Below are positions 25,610 to 34,871 of a stretch of 64,000 nucleotides of DNA, one piece after another (within the stretch, counting starts at the first letter, position 1; the number at the start of each line of letters is the position of its first letter). The notes under the pieces are model-generated. The model searched no databases. It had not been told where the DNA came from and saw nothing but the letters and a program-made list of their open reading frames with translations. The translations under genes were made by a program, and so were the position numbers. The stretch is from Mesonia sediminis (GTDB lineage Bacteria; Bacteroidota; Bacteroidia; Flavobacteriales; Flavobacteriaceae): positions 310,001 through 374,000 of the forward strand of contig NZ_JBHULZ010000041.1 of the NCBI RefSeq assembly GCF_042684705.1, read 5' to 3'.

Positions 25610-28600
25610 ATGAGTGTACCTGTAATTACCCAAAAATTCAATGGGCTTTCGCAGATGAGCGATCTGCAAAATGCTTTAGAACAGCCAGAGGAATTATTTG
25701 CTAAAATACATGCGAAAGGATTGGTGGGATCAGCCTTATCTTTTGTTATTGCGAAAACATTTAAGCAATTTGATAGGCCATTTTTACTGATATTTAATGA
25801 TAAAGAAGAAGCGGCTTATTACTTGAACGATTTAGAGCAGCTCATAGGTGATAAAAATGTTTTATTTTATCCTGGTAGTTATCGCAGACCTTACCAATTA
25901 GAAGAAACCGATAACGCTAATGTGCTGTTGCGAGCAGAAGTGCTTAACAGAATCAACTCTCGTAAAAAACCGGCAGTCATAGTTACCTATCCAGATGCGC
26001 TTTTTGAAAAAGTAGTTACACGTAAAGAATTAGACCGCAGCACTTTAAAAATTAGTTTGGGAGATCAACTTTCAATAGATTTTGTAAATGAGGTGCTTTT
26101 TGAGTATAAATTTAAACGAGTAGATTTTGTTACCGAGCCTGGAGATTTCTCGGTACGAGGAGGTATAATTGATGTGTTTTCTTTTAGCAACGATGAACCT
26201 TATCGTATTGAGTTTTTTGGCGATGAAGTAGATAGCATCCGAAGCTTTGACGTAGAAACTCAATTATCTACAGATCGAGTAAAGAAAATAGCCATAATGC
26301 CCAATGTAGAGAATAAAAAACTACAAGAAGTACGGGCTAGCTTTCTAGATTATATTGCGCAAAAGACCCTTGTTTTTGTTAAAAATATAGACTTACTGTC
26401 TGCCCAATTAGACAAGCTTTTTGGTAAGGCAGAAGAGGCTTTTAAGAATCTTTCTGAAGAAATAAAACACCAAGCTCCCCAAGAATTGTTTTGCGATGCG
26501 AAGACCTTTAAAAAACAACTCTTAGGATTTTCTGTTGTAGAAGTGGGAACACAAGCTTTTTTAAATCCGCAACAGCTTATTCAATTTAATACAAGTCCGC
26601 AACCAGCATTTAATAAAAATTTCGATTTATTGGTAGAGAATCTCAATAAGAATCATGAAGCGGGTTTTACAAATTATATTTTTTGCGGCAGTGAGCAGCA
26701 GGCCAAACGTTTTCACGATATATTTGAGTCAGATGATATCAACCAAGATCAACAGGTGCATTACCAAACCGTTGTTTTGCCGTTATTTCAGGGGTTTATC
26801 AATCAAGATACAAAACAAGTTTGCTATACAGACCATCAGATATTTGAACGTTATCATAAATTCCATTTAAAAAATGGATATGCTAAAAAACAAGCCATAA
26901 CCCTTAAAGAACTCACCAATCTTGAAGTGGGAGACTATGTTACTCACATCGATCACGGAATTGGAAAGTTTGGAGGCTTACAAAAAATAGATGTTGAAGG
27001 TAAAAAACAAGAGGCCATTAAATTGATTTACGGCGAACGCGATATTTTGTACGTAAGTATTCATTCGCTGCATAAAATTTCTAAGTATAACGGTAAAGAT
27101 GGCAAAACTCCTAAAATCTACAAACTAGGAAGTAAGGCATGGAAAAACCTAAAGAAAAAAACCAAGGCTCGCGTAAAGCATATTGCTTATAATTTAATCG
27201 AATTATACGCTAAACGCCGTCTTGAAAAAGGGCATGCCTATGCGCCAGACTCTTACTTACAGCATGAGTTAGAGGCTTCTTTTATTTATGAAGACACGCC
27301 AGATCAAAGTACCGCAACACAAGCTGTTAAAGAAGATATGGAGAGTGAGCAACCAATGGACCGTTTGGTATGTGGTGATGTAGGCTTTGGTAAAACAGAG
27401 GTAGCTATTCGGGCGGCATTTAAAGCAGTAGATAACGGTAAGCAAGTAGCTGTTTTAGTACCCACCACAATTTTGGCCTTTCAACACCACCAAACTTTTA
27501 GCGAAAGACTCAAAGATTTCCCCGTTAGTGTAGATTACTTGAATAGGTTTAGAACTGCTAAAGAAAAAAAGCAAGTTTTAGAAGACTTAGAAAACGGGAA
27601 AATAGACATTGTTATTGGTACGCATCAATTGGTGAATAAAAATGTTAAGTTTAAAGATCTTGGTTTGTTAATCGTTGATGAAGAACAGAAGTTTGGAGTA
27701 GCAGTAAAAGATAAACTTAAAACCATTAAAGAAAACGTAGACACCCTTACACTAACCGCTACGCCTATACCGCGTACGCTTCAATTTAGTTTGATGGCCG
27801 CTCGAGATTTGAGCACTATTACCACGCCACCTCCCAATAGATACCCCATAGAAAGCCATGTGATTCGTTTCTCTGAAGAGGTAATTAGGGATGCGGTAGC
27901 CTATGAAATACAGCGTGGCGGACAAGTGTTTTTTATTCACAATAGAATAGAAAATATCAAAGAAGTAGCCGGTATGTTGCAACGCCTAGTTCCCGATGCT
28001 AAAATAGGGGTGGGCCACGGCCAAATGGAGGGTAAAAAGCTAGAAAAGCTTATGCTAAGTTTTATGAATGGAGAGTTTGATGTGCTCGTTTCTACTACCA
28101 TTATAGAAAGCGGATTAGATGTAAGTAATGCCAATACTATTTTTATAAACAATGCCAATAATTTTGGTCTATCAGATTTACACCAAATGCGTGGTCGGGT
28201 GGGACGTAGTAATAAAAAAGCCTTTTGTTATTTTATTACTCCGCCCTATTCGGCTATGACCGATGATGCACGAAAACGTATTAGTGCACTCGAACAGTTT
28301 TCTGAACTGGGTAGCGGCTTTAATATTGCCATGAAAGATTTAGAAATACGCGGGGCAGGTGATTTGTTGGGTGGCGAACAAAGTGGTTTCATTAATGAAA
28401 TAGGTTTTGATACCTATCAAAAGATTTTGAATGAGGCCATTGAAGAATTAAAAGAAAACGAGTTTAAAGACTTGTATGCGCACGAAAACCAAACCGAGGA
28501 TAAAATATTTGTAAAAGACACCCAAATAGATACCGATTTTGAAATCTTATTCCCCGATGACTATATCAATAACATTACAGAACGTTTAAATTTATATACC

Positions 28601-28975
28601 AAATTAAATGAGCTAACTACCGAAGAACAACTTCTAAATTTTGAAAAGGAACTTACAGATCGTTTTGGTCCTTTACCCGAGGAAGCTCAAGATTTATTAG
28701 ATAGTGTGCGTATAAAATGGATTGCTTCTAAAATAGGACTCGAAAAAATAATTCTTAAGAAAGAAAAAATGGTGGGTTATTTTATTGCCGATCAACAATC
28801 TTCATTCTACCAGACGAAAACCTTCTCAAAGGTATTGCAGTACGTGCAAACCCATGCTCATTTGTGTAAGATGAAAGAAAAACAAACCCGTAACGGCTTG
28901 CGTTTACTTTTGAGTTTTGATAAAATTAAATCGGTTAAAGCAGCTTACGAAGTATTAAAACCCCTTGGGAGCTAA
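25610..28975 (+). CDS. mfd: Transcription-repair coupling factor
   Basis: A 1121-residue ATPase that removes RNA polymerase stalled at DNA lesions and recruits UvrA. The N-terminal UvrB-like module includes DFSVRGGIIDVFSF and FFGDEVDSIRSFD; the RNA polymerase-interacting domain has GDYVTHIDHGIGKFGGL; the translocase has Walker A GDVGFGKTE, DEEQKFGV, TATPIPRTL and HQMRGRVGRS. The C-terminal TRCF domain is present. ATG 25610 is chosen because a complete promoter ends 5 bases before it; the longer TTG start at 25574 is part of the -33 element. A further ATG lies at 25655. Its stop overlaps the convergent yraN stop (CTAA). Confidence 0.96.
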   Translation: MSVPVITQKFNGLSQMSDLQNALEQPEELFAKIHAKGLVGSALSFVIAKTFKQFDRPFLLIFNDKEEAAYYLNDLEQLIGDKNVLFYPGSYRRPYQLEETDNANVLLRAEVLNRINSRKKPAVIVTYPDALFEKVVTRKELDRSTLKISLGDQLSIDFVNEVLFEYKFKRVDFVTEPGDFSVRGGIIDVFSFSNDEPYRIEFFGDEVDSIRSFDVETQLSTDRVKKIAIMPNVENKKLQEVRASFLDYIAQKTLVFVKNIDLLSAQLDKLFGKAEEAFKNLSEEIKHQAPQELFCDAKTFKKQLLGFSVVEVGTQAFLNPQQLIQFNTSPQPAFNKNFDLLVENLNKNHEAGFTNYIFCGSEQQAKRFHDIFESDDINQDQQVHYQTVVLPLFQGFINQDTKQVCYTDHQIFERYHKFHLKNGYAKKQAITLKELTNLEVGDYVTHIDHGIGKFGGLQKIDVEGKKQEAIKLIYGERDILYVSIHSLHKISKYNGKDGKTPKIYKLGSKAWKNLKKKTKARVKHIAYNLIELYAKRRLEKGHAYAPDSYLQHELEASFIYEDTPDQSTATQAVKEDMESEQPMDRLVCGDVGFGKTEVAIRAAFKAVDNGKQVAVLVPTTILAFQHHQTFSERLKDFPVSVDYLNRFRTAKEKKQVLEDLENGKIDIVIGTHQLVNKNVKFKDLGLLIVDEEQKFGVAVKDKLKTIKENVDTLTLTATPIPRTLQFSLMAARDLSTITTPPPNRYPIESHVIRFSEEVIRDAVAYEIQRGGQVFFIHNRIENIKEVAGMLQRLVPDAKIGVGHGQMEGKKLEKLMLSFMNGEFDVLVSTTIIESGLDVSNANTIFINNANNFGLSDLHQMRGRVGRSNKKAFCYFITPPYSAMTDDARKRISALEQFSELGSGFNIAMKDLEIRGAGDLLGGEQSGFINEIGFDTYQKILNEAIEELKENEFKDLYAHENQTEDKIFVKDTQIDTDFEILFPDDYINNITERLNLYTKLNELTTEEQLLNFEKELTDRFGPLPEEAQDLLDSVRIKWIASKIGLEKIILKKEKMVGYFIADQQSSFYQTKTFSKVLQYVQTHAHLCKMKEKQTRNGLRLLLSFDKIKSVKAAYEVLKPLGS

Positions 28976-29331
28976 AAAATATAAAAAGCATCTTTTAAAT
29001 GCTCTAAACGTGTACCTTGTTTATTCATAATAATCGCAATAATGTCAAAGCGTACTTCTAAATCTAATTGATTGGTAGTTATAAAATGATCTACAGCGGT
29101 AACTAAAAGCTGAATTTGCTTGGGTTTTACAAAATCCTGTGGATTTCCAAAATCAGGTGTGCTACGTGTTTTTACCTCAATAACACATAGGCACTGCTCT
29201 TTTTGTGCAATAATATCTACCTCTGCTTTTAAGTAGCGGTAATTTTTTTCTAAAATGGTATAGCCATCATTAAGCAAGTGCTCTAAGGCAAGTGCTTCCC
29301 CTTTTTTACCTAAATCATTATGTGTAGCCAT
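28972..29331 (-). CDS. YraN family protein (UPF0102)
   Basis: A 119-residue protein with the restriction-endonuclease-like fold typical of YraN: N-terminal LGKKGEALALEHLLNDGYTILEKNYR, the nuclease-like core AEVDIIAQKE...CVIEVKTRSTPDFG (Asp, Glu-x-Lys) and the end VRFDIIAI. The E-V-K motif is of the kind that binds metal in nucleases. Its function is unproven; a role in Holliday junction or DNA repair has been suggested for relatives. Its stop codon is shared with that of mfd in the sequence CTAA. Confidence 0.92.
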   Translation of the reverse strand: MATHNDLGKKGEALALEHLLNDGYTILEKNYRYLKAEVDIIAQKEQCLCVIEVKTRSTPDFGNPQDFVKPKQIQLLVTAVDHFITTNQLDLEVRFDIIAIIMNKQGTRLEHLKDAFYIF

Positions 29332-29441
29332 AGTAATTTTTCTTTACGGATTTGTAAACCACTAATTAGTAGTCGATTATTGAACTAACAAGATACACAT
29401 TTTAACATAATCTAGCATGGTTTTTCCGCTGCTAAAATGAT

Positions 29442-29449
29442 TATCTTTG
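29442..29449 (+). promoter_or_regulatory. -7 promoter element of the S9 peptidase gene
   Basis: TATCTTTG matches TAnnTTTG and ends 31 bases before ATG 29481. No TTG is found at the usual -33 distance. Confidence 0.55.
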
Positions 29450-29480
29450 AAATCCTTTTTAAACATTAATAGTGTTGATT

Positions 29481-31388
29481 ATGAAGAAAATTTTAATTTT
29501 TTTAAGCCTAATGATTAGTGGAAACCTTGTGATGAGTCAGGAAAAAATGACCCCAGAAACTTTATGGAGTTTAAAGCGTTTGAGTGTAATAGGGGTAGAT
29601 CAAGCCCAAAACTACATTTATTACAAGTTGAGCATACCTAATATTGAAAATGACAACTTTGATTCGGAGTATTATAAAATTCCGCTTGACGGAAAAAACC
29701 CTATACGCATCAGTGAAAATAGAGCAGAGTTAATCGGGAAGAAAATCTCACCTGATGGTAAGTACGAGCTTTTTCATCAACCCGTAGCGATTGAAAAAAT
29801 AAAGGCAAAAGACAAATATGAGGAGCTACCCAAAGCTAATGCTTACGTTTACACGGATTTAGATATTAGGCACTGGGACACCTGGTCAGACGGTAGTTTT
29901 AATCACGTGTTTTATAAAGTTAAGGGCTATAGCGATGCTAATGGCATAGATATAATGGCAGAAGAACCTTACCACTCACCTCAAAAGCCTTTTGGTGGCG
30001 CCGAAGATTATATCTGGGGTCCAGAGGGAAAGTATATTTACTATGTAAGCAAAAAACTAAAGGGTAAAAGTTATGCGCAAAGCACTAATACAGCTATTTA
30101 TAGGTATTCTATTGAGACCAAAGAAACGGTAAATATCACTCAAGATAATAAAGGATACGATACCCAGCCTCAATTTTCAAAAAATGGAGATTTGGCTTAT
30201 TTGCAAATGAAAAAAGACGGCTATGAAGCCGATAAAAATGACTTGATTGTACTGTCAAATGGCGTAAAGCAAAACTTAACCGCCCAGTGGGATGGTACTG
30301 TGGCAAGCTATAAATGGGCAAACGATGGAAAAAGAATTTATTTTACTGCACCCATTGGTGGAACCATACAGTTATTCGAGGTTGATTTTCCTGGTAAAAA
30401 GAGAAAGATGCCGGTGGTGACGCAATTAACTTCAGGAATTTTTGATATAAAAAGTATTATTTTAGAAAAAGATAATAAGCTTTACGTGACGAGGACAGAT
30501 ATGAATCACGCCGCTGAGATTTTTGCTTTTGATTTGAAAAAGGAATCTTTTGAGCAGTTGACTCATATCAACGATGAGGTGTATGCTCAAATTGCTATGC
30601 CCGAAATTCAAAAACGCTATGTGACCGCTTCTGATGGTAAAAAAATGTTGGTGTGGGTAATTTTACCGCCTAATTTTGATGAAAACAAGAAATATCCTGC
30701 GTTGCTTTATGCTCAAGGCGGCCCCCAATCTCCGCTCTCACAATTCTATTCGTTTCGATGGAATTTTCAACTAATGGCGTCTCAAGGTTATGTAGTAATC
30801 GCGCCTAATCGTAGAGGAATGCCTGGGCATGGTGTTAAATGGAATGAAGACATCAGTAAAGATTGGGGCGGACAAGTTATCAATGATTATATAAGTGCTA
30901 CAGATGTTTTGGCAAAAGAACCCTATATAGATGAAGAGCGAATAGCGGCAGTAGGAGCTAGTTTTGGGGGTTATTCTGTCTTTTATTTGGCTGGAATGCA
31001 CGAGAATAAGTATAAGACTTTTATTGCCCACGATGGTGTTTTTGATACCCGAAGTATGTACGGTACTACAGAAGAGCTATTTTTTGTAAATCACGATTTT
31101 GGTGGCGCTTACTGGGAAACTGAAAATAAGGATGCGCAGCGCGCTTATCACGATTTTAACCCAATTACTCACGTTAAAAATTGGAATACCCCCATTTTTA
31201 TTATTCAAGGAGGAAAAGATTACCGTGTGCCCATTGAACAAGGATTAAGCGCCTACCAAGCGGCGCAATTGTTGGGGGTAAAGAGTAAATTATTGTATCT
31301 ACCAGAAGAAAATCATTGGGTGCTAAATCCGCAAAACGCATTGGTTTGGCAACACGAATTTTTCAATTGGTTAAAGGAGACCTTATAA
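29481..31388 (+). CDS. S9 family peptidase (prolyl oligopeptidase type)
   Basis: A 635-residue exported serine peptidase. A signal peptide (LIFLSLMISGNLVMSQ) precedes a beta-propeller of WD40/TolB-type repeats (about residues 30-370) and the alpha/beta-hydrolase domain with Ser494 in VGASFGGYS, Asp in GGKDYRVP and His in ENHWVL. This layout fits periplasmic dipeptidyl or acylaminoacyl peptidases (DPP5-like) of Bacteroidota that act on oligopeptides. An in-frame GTG at 29472 would add 3 residues; ATG 29481 is the better signal-peptide start. It ends in the bidirectional terminator shared with sdhB. Confidence 0.93.
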   Translation: MKKILIFLSLMISGNLVMSQEKMTPETLWSLKRLSVIGVDQAQNYIYYKLSIPNIENDNFDSEYYKIPLDGKNPIRISENRAELIGKKISPDGKYELFHQPVAIEKIKAKDKYEELPKANAYVYTDLDIRHWDTWSDGSFNHVFYKVKGYSDANGIDIMAEEPYHSPQKPFGGAEDYIWGPEGKYIYYVSKKLKGKSYAQSTNTAIYRYSIETKETVNITQDNKGYDTQPQFSKNGDLAYLQMKKDGYEADKNDLIVLSNGVKQNLTAQWDGTVASYKWANDGKRIYFTAPIGGTIQLFEVDFPGKKRKMPVVTQLTSGIFDIKSIILEKDNKLYVTRTDMNHAAEIFAFDLKKESFEQLTHINDEVYAQIAMPEIQKRYVTASDGKKMLVWVILPPNFDENKKYPALLYAQGGPQSPLSQFYSFRWNFQLMASQGYVVIAPNRRGMPGHGVKWNEDISKDWGGQVINDYISATDVLAKEPYIDEERIAAVGASFGGYSVFYLAGMHENKYKTFIAHDGVFDTRSMYGTTEELFFVNHDFGGAYWETENKDAQRAYHDFNPITHVKNWNTPIFIIQGGKDYRVPIEQGLSAYQAAQLLGVKSKLLYLPEENHWVLNPQNALVWQHEFFNWLKETL

Positions 31389-31393
31389 AATTC

Positions 31394-31422
31394 AAAAGCT
31401 GCTCGGAAGAGCAGCTTTTTTT
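31394..31422. terminator. Bidirectional intrinsic terminator
   Basis: AAAAGCTGCTC (31394-31404), loop GGAA, GAGCAGCTTTT (31409-31419), followed by TTT. It is a perfect 11-bp stem between the convergent S9 peptidase gene and sdhB, 6 bases after the peptidase stop and before the sdhB stop. Confidence 0.9.
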
Positions 31423-31425
31423 AAT

Positions 31426-32175
31426 TTACTTTTTTAATTTGGCTCTTAAATATTCATAATTCATCTTCGCTATGTGCAGTACGCTGATATCTTGAGGGCA
31501 TTCTACTTGACAAGCTCCTGTATTGGTGCAATGACCAAATTCAAGATCATCCATTCGGTTCACCATATTTAACACTCTTTTTTCTCGCTCTGCTTTTCCT
31601 TGGGGTAAAGAAGCCAAGTGGCTAATTTTGGCGCCAACAAATAGTGCTGCACTTTCATTTTTGCAAGTGGCCACGCAAGCGCCACAGCCAATACAAGCGG
31701 CCGCATCAAAAGCCTGCTCTGCTAATTCTTGAGGTATTGGAGTGGTATTTGCTTCTGGCGCTTGCCCTGTTTCAACGCCAATATATCCGCCAGACGCAAT
31801 AAGGGTGTCAAAAGCACTACGGTCAACTTTAAGGTCTTTTAAAACAGGGAAGGCCTTGGCCCTAAAAGGTTCAATAACGATAGTATCACCGTCTTTAAAT
31901 TCTCGCAAATGTAACTGGCAAGTAGTAATATTCTTTGGTTCACCGTGGGCTATACCATTAATCATTACACCACATTGACCGCAAATACCTTCGCGGCAAT
32001 CGTGATCAAATTCTACGGGTTCTTCTTTGTTTTTTATTAATTGTAAGTTTAGCGTGTCTAACATTTCTAAAAAAGACATCGCAGGATTTAAATCTTTGAG
32101 CTCATAAGTGTTGAACTTTCCGAGATCATCAGAATTTTTTTGTCGCCATATTTTCAATTGAAGTTTCATAGGCAT
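31426..32175 (-). CDS. sdhB: Succinate dehydrogenase/fumarate reductase iron-sulfur subunit
   Basis: A 249-residue subunit with three iron-sulfur sites: the [2Fe-2S] ligands in CREGICGQCGVMING plus a distal Cys (ITTCQLH), CIGCGACVATCKNES, and CTNTGACQVECPQDIS. It passes electrons from SdhA to the membrane cytochrome. It is the last gene of the sdhC-sdhA-sdhB operon, and its start codon overlaps the last base of the sdhA stop. Its length and the three-gene order fit the type B complex II of Bacteroidota. The operon ends at the hairpin at 31394-31422. Confidence 0.97.
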   Translation of the reverse strand: MPMKLQLKIWRQKNSDDLGKFNTYELKDLNPAMSFLEMLDTLNLQLIKNKEEPVEFDHDCREGICGQCGVMINGIAHGEPKNITTCQLHLREFKDGDTIVIEPFRAKAFPVLKDLKVDRSAFDTLIASGGYIGVETGQAPEANTTPIPQELAEQAFDAAACIGCGACVATCKNESAALFVGAKISHLASLPQGKAEREKRVLNMVNRMDDLEFGHCTNTGACQVECPQDISVLHIAKMNYEYLRAKLKK

Positions 32176-34097
32176 TATTTGTAAGACCGTGTACTTAAAG
32201 ACACGTTTTTGAACACTAATTTTTCTTTATGCAATTCGGGTTGGCTAGGATTTCCTGTCCATTCCCAAGCAGCAGTATAGGCATAATCATTGTCATTTCT
32301 TACCGCCTCACCTTCGTCGCTCTGGTATTCTTCTCTAAAATGAGCCCCGCAAGACTCTTCTCTATTAAGCGCGTCTAAGCACATTAATTCGGCGAGCTCA
32401 AAATAGTCTGCTACACGGCCCGCTTTTTCCAACTCACTGTTAATTTGATTGGTATCACCAAGAACAAGAAGATTGGTTTTAAATTCTTCTCGAAGCCTCT
32501 GTATTTCTTTTATAACGTTAGTTAAGCCCTTGCGAGATCGAGACAATCCGCAATAATCATACAGCAATTTACCAAGTTCTTTGTGGTACTCATCTGGTGT
32601 TTTAGTGCCGTTGGTGTTGAGGTAAGTTTGAAGCTGCTTTTTTACCCGCTCTTCAGCATCGACAAACGCTTGGTTATGCGCAGCTGGTTTAGGCTTATCA
32701 ATTTGTGTAGCGAGATAATTTTGTAATGTGTAGGGTAAAATATAGTAACCATCTACACAAGCTTGTAATAACGAATTGGCTCCTAAACGATTTGCACCGT
32801 GGTCTGAAAAATTGGCTTCTCCTATGGCAAACAACCCAGCAATGCTTGTTTGTAAATCATAATCTACCCAAAGACCGCCCATAGAAAAATGAGCAGAAGG
32901 AGATATTTTCATAGGTTCTTTAAAAGCATTTATCCCTGTAATTTTTTCATACATATCAAATAAATTACCGTAGCGTTTTTGAATGGTGGTTTTACCTAAA
33001 TCTTTAATCGCTTTGGCGAAATCTAAGTAAACGGCATTTTTTAATTCACCAACCCCAAACCCATTATCTATTTGTTCTTTAGCGGCTCTTGAGGCAATAT
33101 CACGCGGAGCCAAGTTACCGTAAGAAGGATACTTGCGTTCTAGGTAATAATCTCTATCCGATTCAGGAATTTCATTAGGATTTCGGGCGTCTTTTTTATT
33201 TTTAGGAACCCAAATTCGGCCATCATTGCGCAAGGACTCCGACATCAAGGTAAGTTTAGACTGGTAGCTTCCGCTTTGAGGTAAACTGGTGGGGTGAAAT
33301 TGAGTCCAACTAGGATTTGCCATTAGCGCACCTTTCTTATGGGCACGCCAAATAGCCGATGCATTGCAACCCATAGCCAAAGTGGATAAATAATATATTT
33401 TCCCAAAACCGCCACTGGCAATAACCACAGCGTGAGCCGCATGTCTTTCGATCTTACCCGAAACTAAATTTCTAGTGATTATACCTTTTGCTGTATTGTT
33501 TTTACAAACCAGCTCTAACATTTCGTGCCGATTAAAGATTTTCACTTTTCCTTTTGCTTGTTGTCTAAGCAAAGCTTGATAGGCGCCTAAAAGCAGTTGC
33601 TGACCTGTTTGTCCTCGAGCATAGAAGGTACGCGATACTTGCACACCACCAAAAGACCGGTTACTTAGATAACCGCTATACTCCCGAGCAAAAGGAACTC
33701 CCTGTGCTACTGCTTGATCGATAAGCGCTGCAGAGCATTGTGCCATTCTATAGGTGTTGGCCTCTCGTGCTCTAAAGTCCCCTCCTTTTAGGGTGTCAAA
33801 AAACATACGTTGTACGCTATCTCCATCATTTTTATAATTTTTCATGGCATTTACTCCGCCTTGAGCGGCAACAGAGTGCGCCCTACGAGGAGAATCTTGA
33901 AAACAAAAGCTTTTAACTTGATAACCCATTTCGGCTAAAGAAGCTGCGGCTGAAGCGCCTGAAAGCCCTGTGCCTATTACAATAACCTCTAATTTCTTTC
34001 GGTTGTTTGGACTCACCAATTTGGCTTGATCTTTATAGTTTTGCCATTTTTTTTCCAATGGTCCTTCCGGTATTTTTGCTGCTATAAATTTTGCCAT
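32175..34097 (-). CDS. sdhA: Succinate dehydrogenase/fumarate reductase flavoprotein subunit
   Basis: A 640-residue flavoprotein carrying covalent FAD. It has the nucleotide motif VIGTGLSGASAAASLAEMGY, the FAD-attachment region RRAHSVAAQGGVNAMKNYK (His of HSVAAQGG), VVIASGGFGKIYYLST, the substrate-site HPTSLPQSG and the C-terminal SCGAHFREEY. It oxidises succinate to fumarate in the TCA cycle, or the reverse in anaerobic respiration. It lies between sdhC (1 base upstream) and sdhB (1-base overlap). The length is typical for the Bacteroidota type B enzyme. Confidence 0.97.
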   Translation of the reverse strand: MAKFIAAKIPEGPLEKKWQNYKDQAKLVSPNNRKKLEVIVIGTGLSGASAAASLAEMGYQVKSFCFQDSPRRAHSVAAQGGVNAMKNYKNDGDSVQRMFFDTLKGGDFRAREANTYRMAQCSAALIDQAVAQGVPFAREYSGYLSNRSFGGVQVSRTFYARGQTGQQLLLGAYQALLRQQAKGKVKIFNRHEMLELVCKNNTAKGIITRNLVSGKIERHAAHAVVIASGGFGKIYYLSTLAMGCNASAIWRAHKKGALMANPSWTQFHPTSLPQSGSYQSKLTLMSESLRNDGRIWVPKNKKDARNPNEIPESDRDYYLERKYPSYGNLAPRDIASRAAKEQIDNGFGVGELKNAVYLDFAKAIKDLGKTTIQKRYGNLFDMYEKITGINAFKEPMKISPSAHFSMGGLWVDYDLQTSIAGLFAIGEANFSDHGANRLGANSLLQACVDGYYILPYTLQNYLATQIDKPKPAAHNQAFVDAEERVKKQLQTYLNTNGTKTPDEYHKELGKLLYDYCGLSRSRKGLTNVIKEIQRLREEFKTNLLVLGDTNQINSELEKAGRVADYFELAELMCLDALNREESCGAHFREEYQSDEGEAVRNDNDYAYTAAWEWTGNPSQPELHKEKLVFKNVSLSTRSYK

Positions 34098-34098
34098 A

Positions 34099-34764
34099 TC
34101 AACGAGAGATAAAAATATAAATCGGTATGCCTAGATACCCTATACACATCAGTAAAGAAAAAATTACTCCAATTAGCTTTATTATTTGCGCATAATAAGG
34201 ATGGTAAAGCCCTAGGCTGCGAAAAGCGCTAAAGAAACCATGCAAAAGGTGAAAAAACAAGGCTAGAATAGCCACGCTATACCAAGCTACATAGCCTATG
34301 TTCTGAAAGGATGCTATAACCAATTGGTACAAATCTTTGTTGCCCTGTTGGTCAAGCGGCAGTTCACCAAATTTAAACGGATACCAAAAGTCATAAAAAT
34401 GAATGACTAAAAAAGCAAATAATATTACTCCTAAAAGCATCATTTGCCTTGAATACCACTTACTGGCTCTTTTACGAGCATCATAACGGTACCTAGTCTT
34501 TTTACTTTTTCGGGATTTAAAACTAAGATAAATAGCGTCGATGCTATGCAGTATGATACTGATGTAAAGTACGTAAGCGATTATTTTAACCAGGATATTT
34601 CCCGATAAAAAGGCACTGTATGCATTATATTGTAATTGAGCTTCATCTTCAGGAAGCAAAAGCTGAAAATTTCCTAGTAAATGAATTACCAGAAATAGAC
34701 AAAGAAAAAGACCAGTAATGGCCATTAAGTATTTTCTAGAGATGGTAGAGGAAAACCCAAGCAT
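34099..34764 (-). CDS. sdhC: Succinate dehydrogenase cytochrome b subunit
   Basis: A 221-residue membrane protein with five hydrophobic helices, the single-subunit diheme cytochrome b of type B complex II. Likely heme-ligand histidines are in LFLVIHLLGNFQ, ILHSIDAIYL, FLVIHFYDFWYP and FFHLLHGFFSAFRS. It links SdhA/SdhB electron flow to menaquinone. It is the first gene of the operon: sdhA starts 1 base after its stop. No sdhD is present, as expected. The upstream 107-base gap holds only weak -7-like sequences, so the operon promoter is not clear. Confidence 0.95.
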   Translation of the reverse strand: MLGFSSTISRKYLMAITGLFLCLFLVIHLLGNFQLLLPEDEAQLQYNAYSAFLSGNILVKIIAYVLYISIILHSIDAIYLSFKSRKSKKTRYRYDARKRASKWYSRQMMLLGVILFAFLVIHFYDFWYPFKFGELPLDQQGNKDLYQLVIASFQNIGYVAWYSVAILALFFHLLHGFFSAFRSLGLYHPYYAQIIKLIGVIFSLLMCIGYLGIPIYIFISR

Positions 34765-34871
34765 ACTGAGACAATTAGAAGTTTCTAAAATACAGTTTTC
34801 AATTGATTATTCCCCAGCTTTTCTATATACAATGGCTAAAGCTTGATAATTATCAATTTTTCCCTATTGTT

